Part shown: in pieces, positions 14,100 to 14,346 of the stretch | Numbering within the stretch: position 1 is the stretch's first letter | How the letters are laid out: each line of letters opens with the position of its first letter | Source of the DNA: Coemansia sp. RSA 922 | Lineage: Eukaryota; Kickxellomycota; Kickxellomycetes; Kickxellales; Kickxellaceae | NCBI GenBank assembly: GCA_027577415.1 | Contig: JANBQS010000626.1 | Span: 1-14,346, forward strand | DNA: 14,346 nucleotides | Direction: 5' to 3' | The notes under the pieces: generated by a model | Told to the model about the DNA's origin: nothing | Databases searched by the model: none | The model's input: the letters and a program-made list of their open reading frames with translations, nothing else | Made by a program: the position numbers and the translations under genes

Positions 14100-14297
14100 A
14101 TGTCAAAGTCTCCAGCTGGTGTGCTTTTGGCACACTCAAAGGTTAAACGTAATGCCGATAAGTCATGCATCATGATGTTGAGATGCACTGAGCTGCAGGT
14201 AAAAGTGACCGTGGCAATTGCTGAGTGGGCCAGCAAATATGGCCTGCTTCTCCACAAGATGGCGATTGGGATACTAGAATGTAATTCAAATAAATAA
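14100..14297 (+). CDS. Hypothetical 65-aa ORF carrying the dispersed repeat
   Basis: ATG 14100 starts immediately after the minisatellite, and the frame runs to TAA 14295-14297. Residues about 26-54 match the translated opposite arm at 6218-6135 in the pattern LR..EL...K and then EWAS.YG.LL.K. The start is basic (KSPAG, then KVKRNADKS). AATAAA overlaps the end of the frame (14289-14294), as in the 7823 gene. No TATA box is seen at a normal distance because the minisatellite fills that place. It may be a fragment of a larger repeated gene or element. No family is recognised. Confidence 0.3.
   Translation: MSKSPAGVLLAHSKVKRNADKSCIMMLRCTELQVKVTVAIAEWASKYGLLLHKMAIGILECNSNK
14177..14260 (+). repeat. 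Arm B of the dispersed 84-bp inverted repeat
   Basis: It matches the reverse complement of 6135-6218 over equal length (GTTGAGA..C.CTGAGCTGC at the start; CTGAGTGGGCCAG in the middle; AAGAT at the end). The arms stand in opposite orientation, with about 8 kb between them. Confidence 0.65.
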
Positions 14298-14346
14298 AAG
14301 AGAAGATAAAGAGTTCTATTTTGTAAACAACAATAAACTCTTTTAA

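Noticed and set aside
13930..14257. Minus-strand frames rich in CHSLCHSL or Ile/Tyr repeats
   Set aside because: They arise from the 12-bp minisatellite, whose unit is a whole number of codons.

Overview
This window is nuclear DNA from a fungus. It reads as an accessory, repeat-rich stretch rather than a dense core-gene region. The eukaryotic signs are a tRNA-Ser(UGA) split by a 20-nt intron after position 37 with a Pol III T-run, a GTAAGT...TAG spliceosomal-type intron, TATA boxes about 75-115 nt upstream of ATGs, AATAAA signals overlapping or following stops, and no Shine-Dalgarno sites. Two broken genes (8675-9959 plus strand, 13128-12165 minus strand) resemble, from memory, the large F-box/LRR-like families of Kickxellales (Coemansia/Linderina-type early-diverging fungi). 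That taxonomic call is an inference and no database was searched.

Layout. 1-72: 3' part of the tRNA. 73 to about 3.8 kb: a dead transposon landscape with a Ty3/gypsy-type Gag remnant (1163-1576) and an endonuclease/exonuclease/phosphatase (EEP) remnant (1851-2906) of non-LTR retrotransposon type. This block has almost no CpG (six found by hand in about 3.7 kb), the mark of methylation-linked CpG decay, and the decay has hit catalytic codons. About 3.9-6.5 kb: low-coding DNA with a TATA box, a 151-bp tandem repeat, smaller duplications and one arm of a dispersed 84-bp inverted repeat (the other arm is at 14177-14260).

6.5-8.2 kb: two intact, equal-length (120 aa) paralogous small proteins at 6678-7040 and 7823-8185. 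Each sits exactly 110 nt downstream of a TATA box followed by a shared CCCACTTGRCACC-like element. A more distant candidate member lies on the minus strand at 13790-13455, with a matching promoter layout. Between the first two are an in-frame orphan fragment resembling the third protein (7041-7226) and a frame-broken reverse-strand coding remnant (7706-7223). This TATA-linked small-protein set is the best candidate here for something undescribed.

8.7-10 kb: a broken F-box/LRR-like gene, then a perfect 11-bp-arm hairpin. 10.3-11.5 kb: a CpG-rich ORF joining a Gag-like, low-complexity acidic region to the N-terminal core-binding part of a tyrosine recombinase (DIRS/Ngaro or Crypton type) without its catalytic half. 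11.86-12.08 kb: a 73-aa one-finger C2H2 protein with its own TATA box and poly(A) signal. 12.2-13.1 kb: a second broken F-box/LRR-like gene on the minus strand. 13.5-14.3 kb: the third small-family candidate, a 12-bp minisatellite and a short ORF carrying the dispersed repeat.

There is no operon or clear pathway. What ties parts of the window together is the shared core-promoter design of the small genes, and the contrast between the CpG-erased left end and the CpG-retaining right side.
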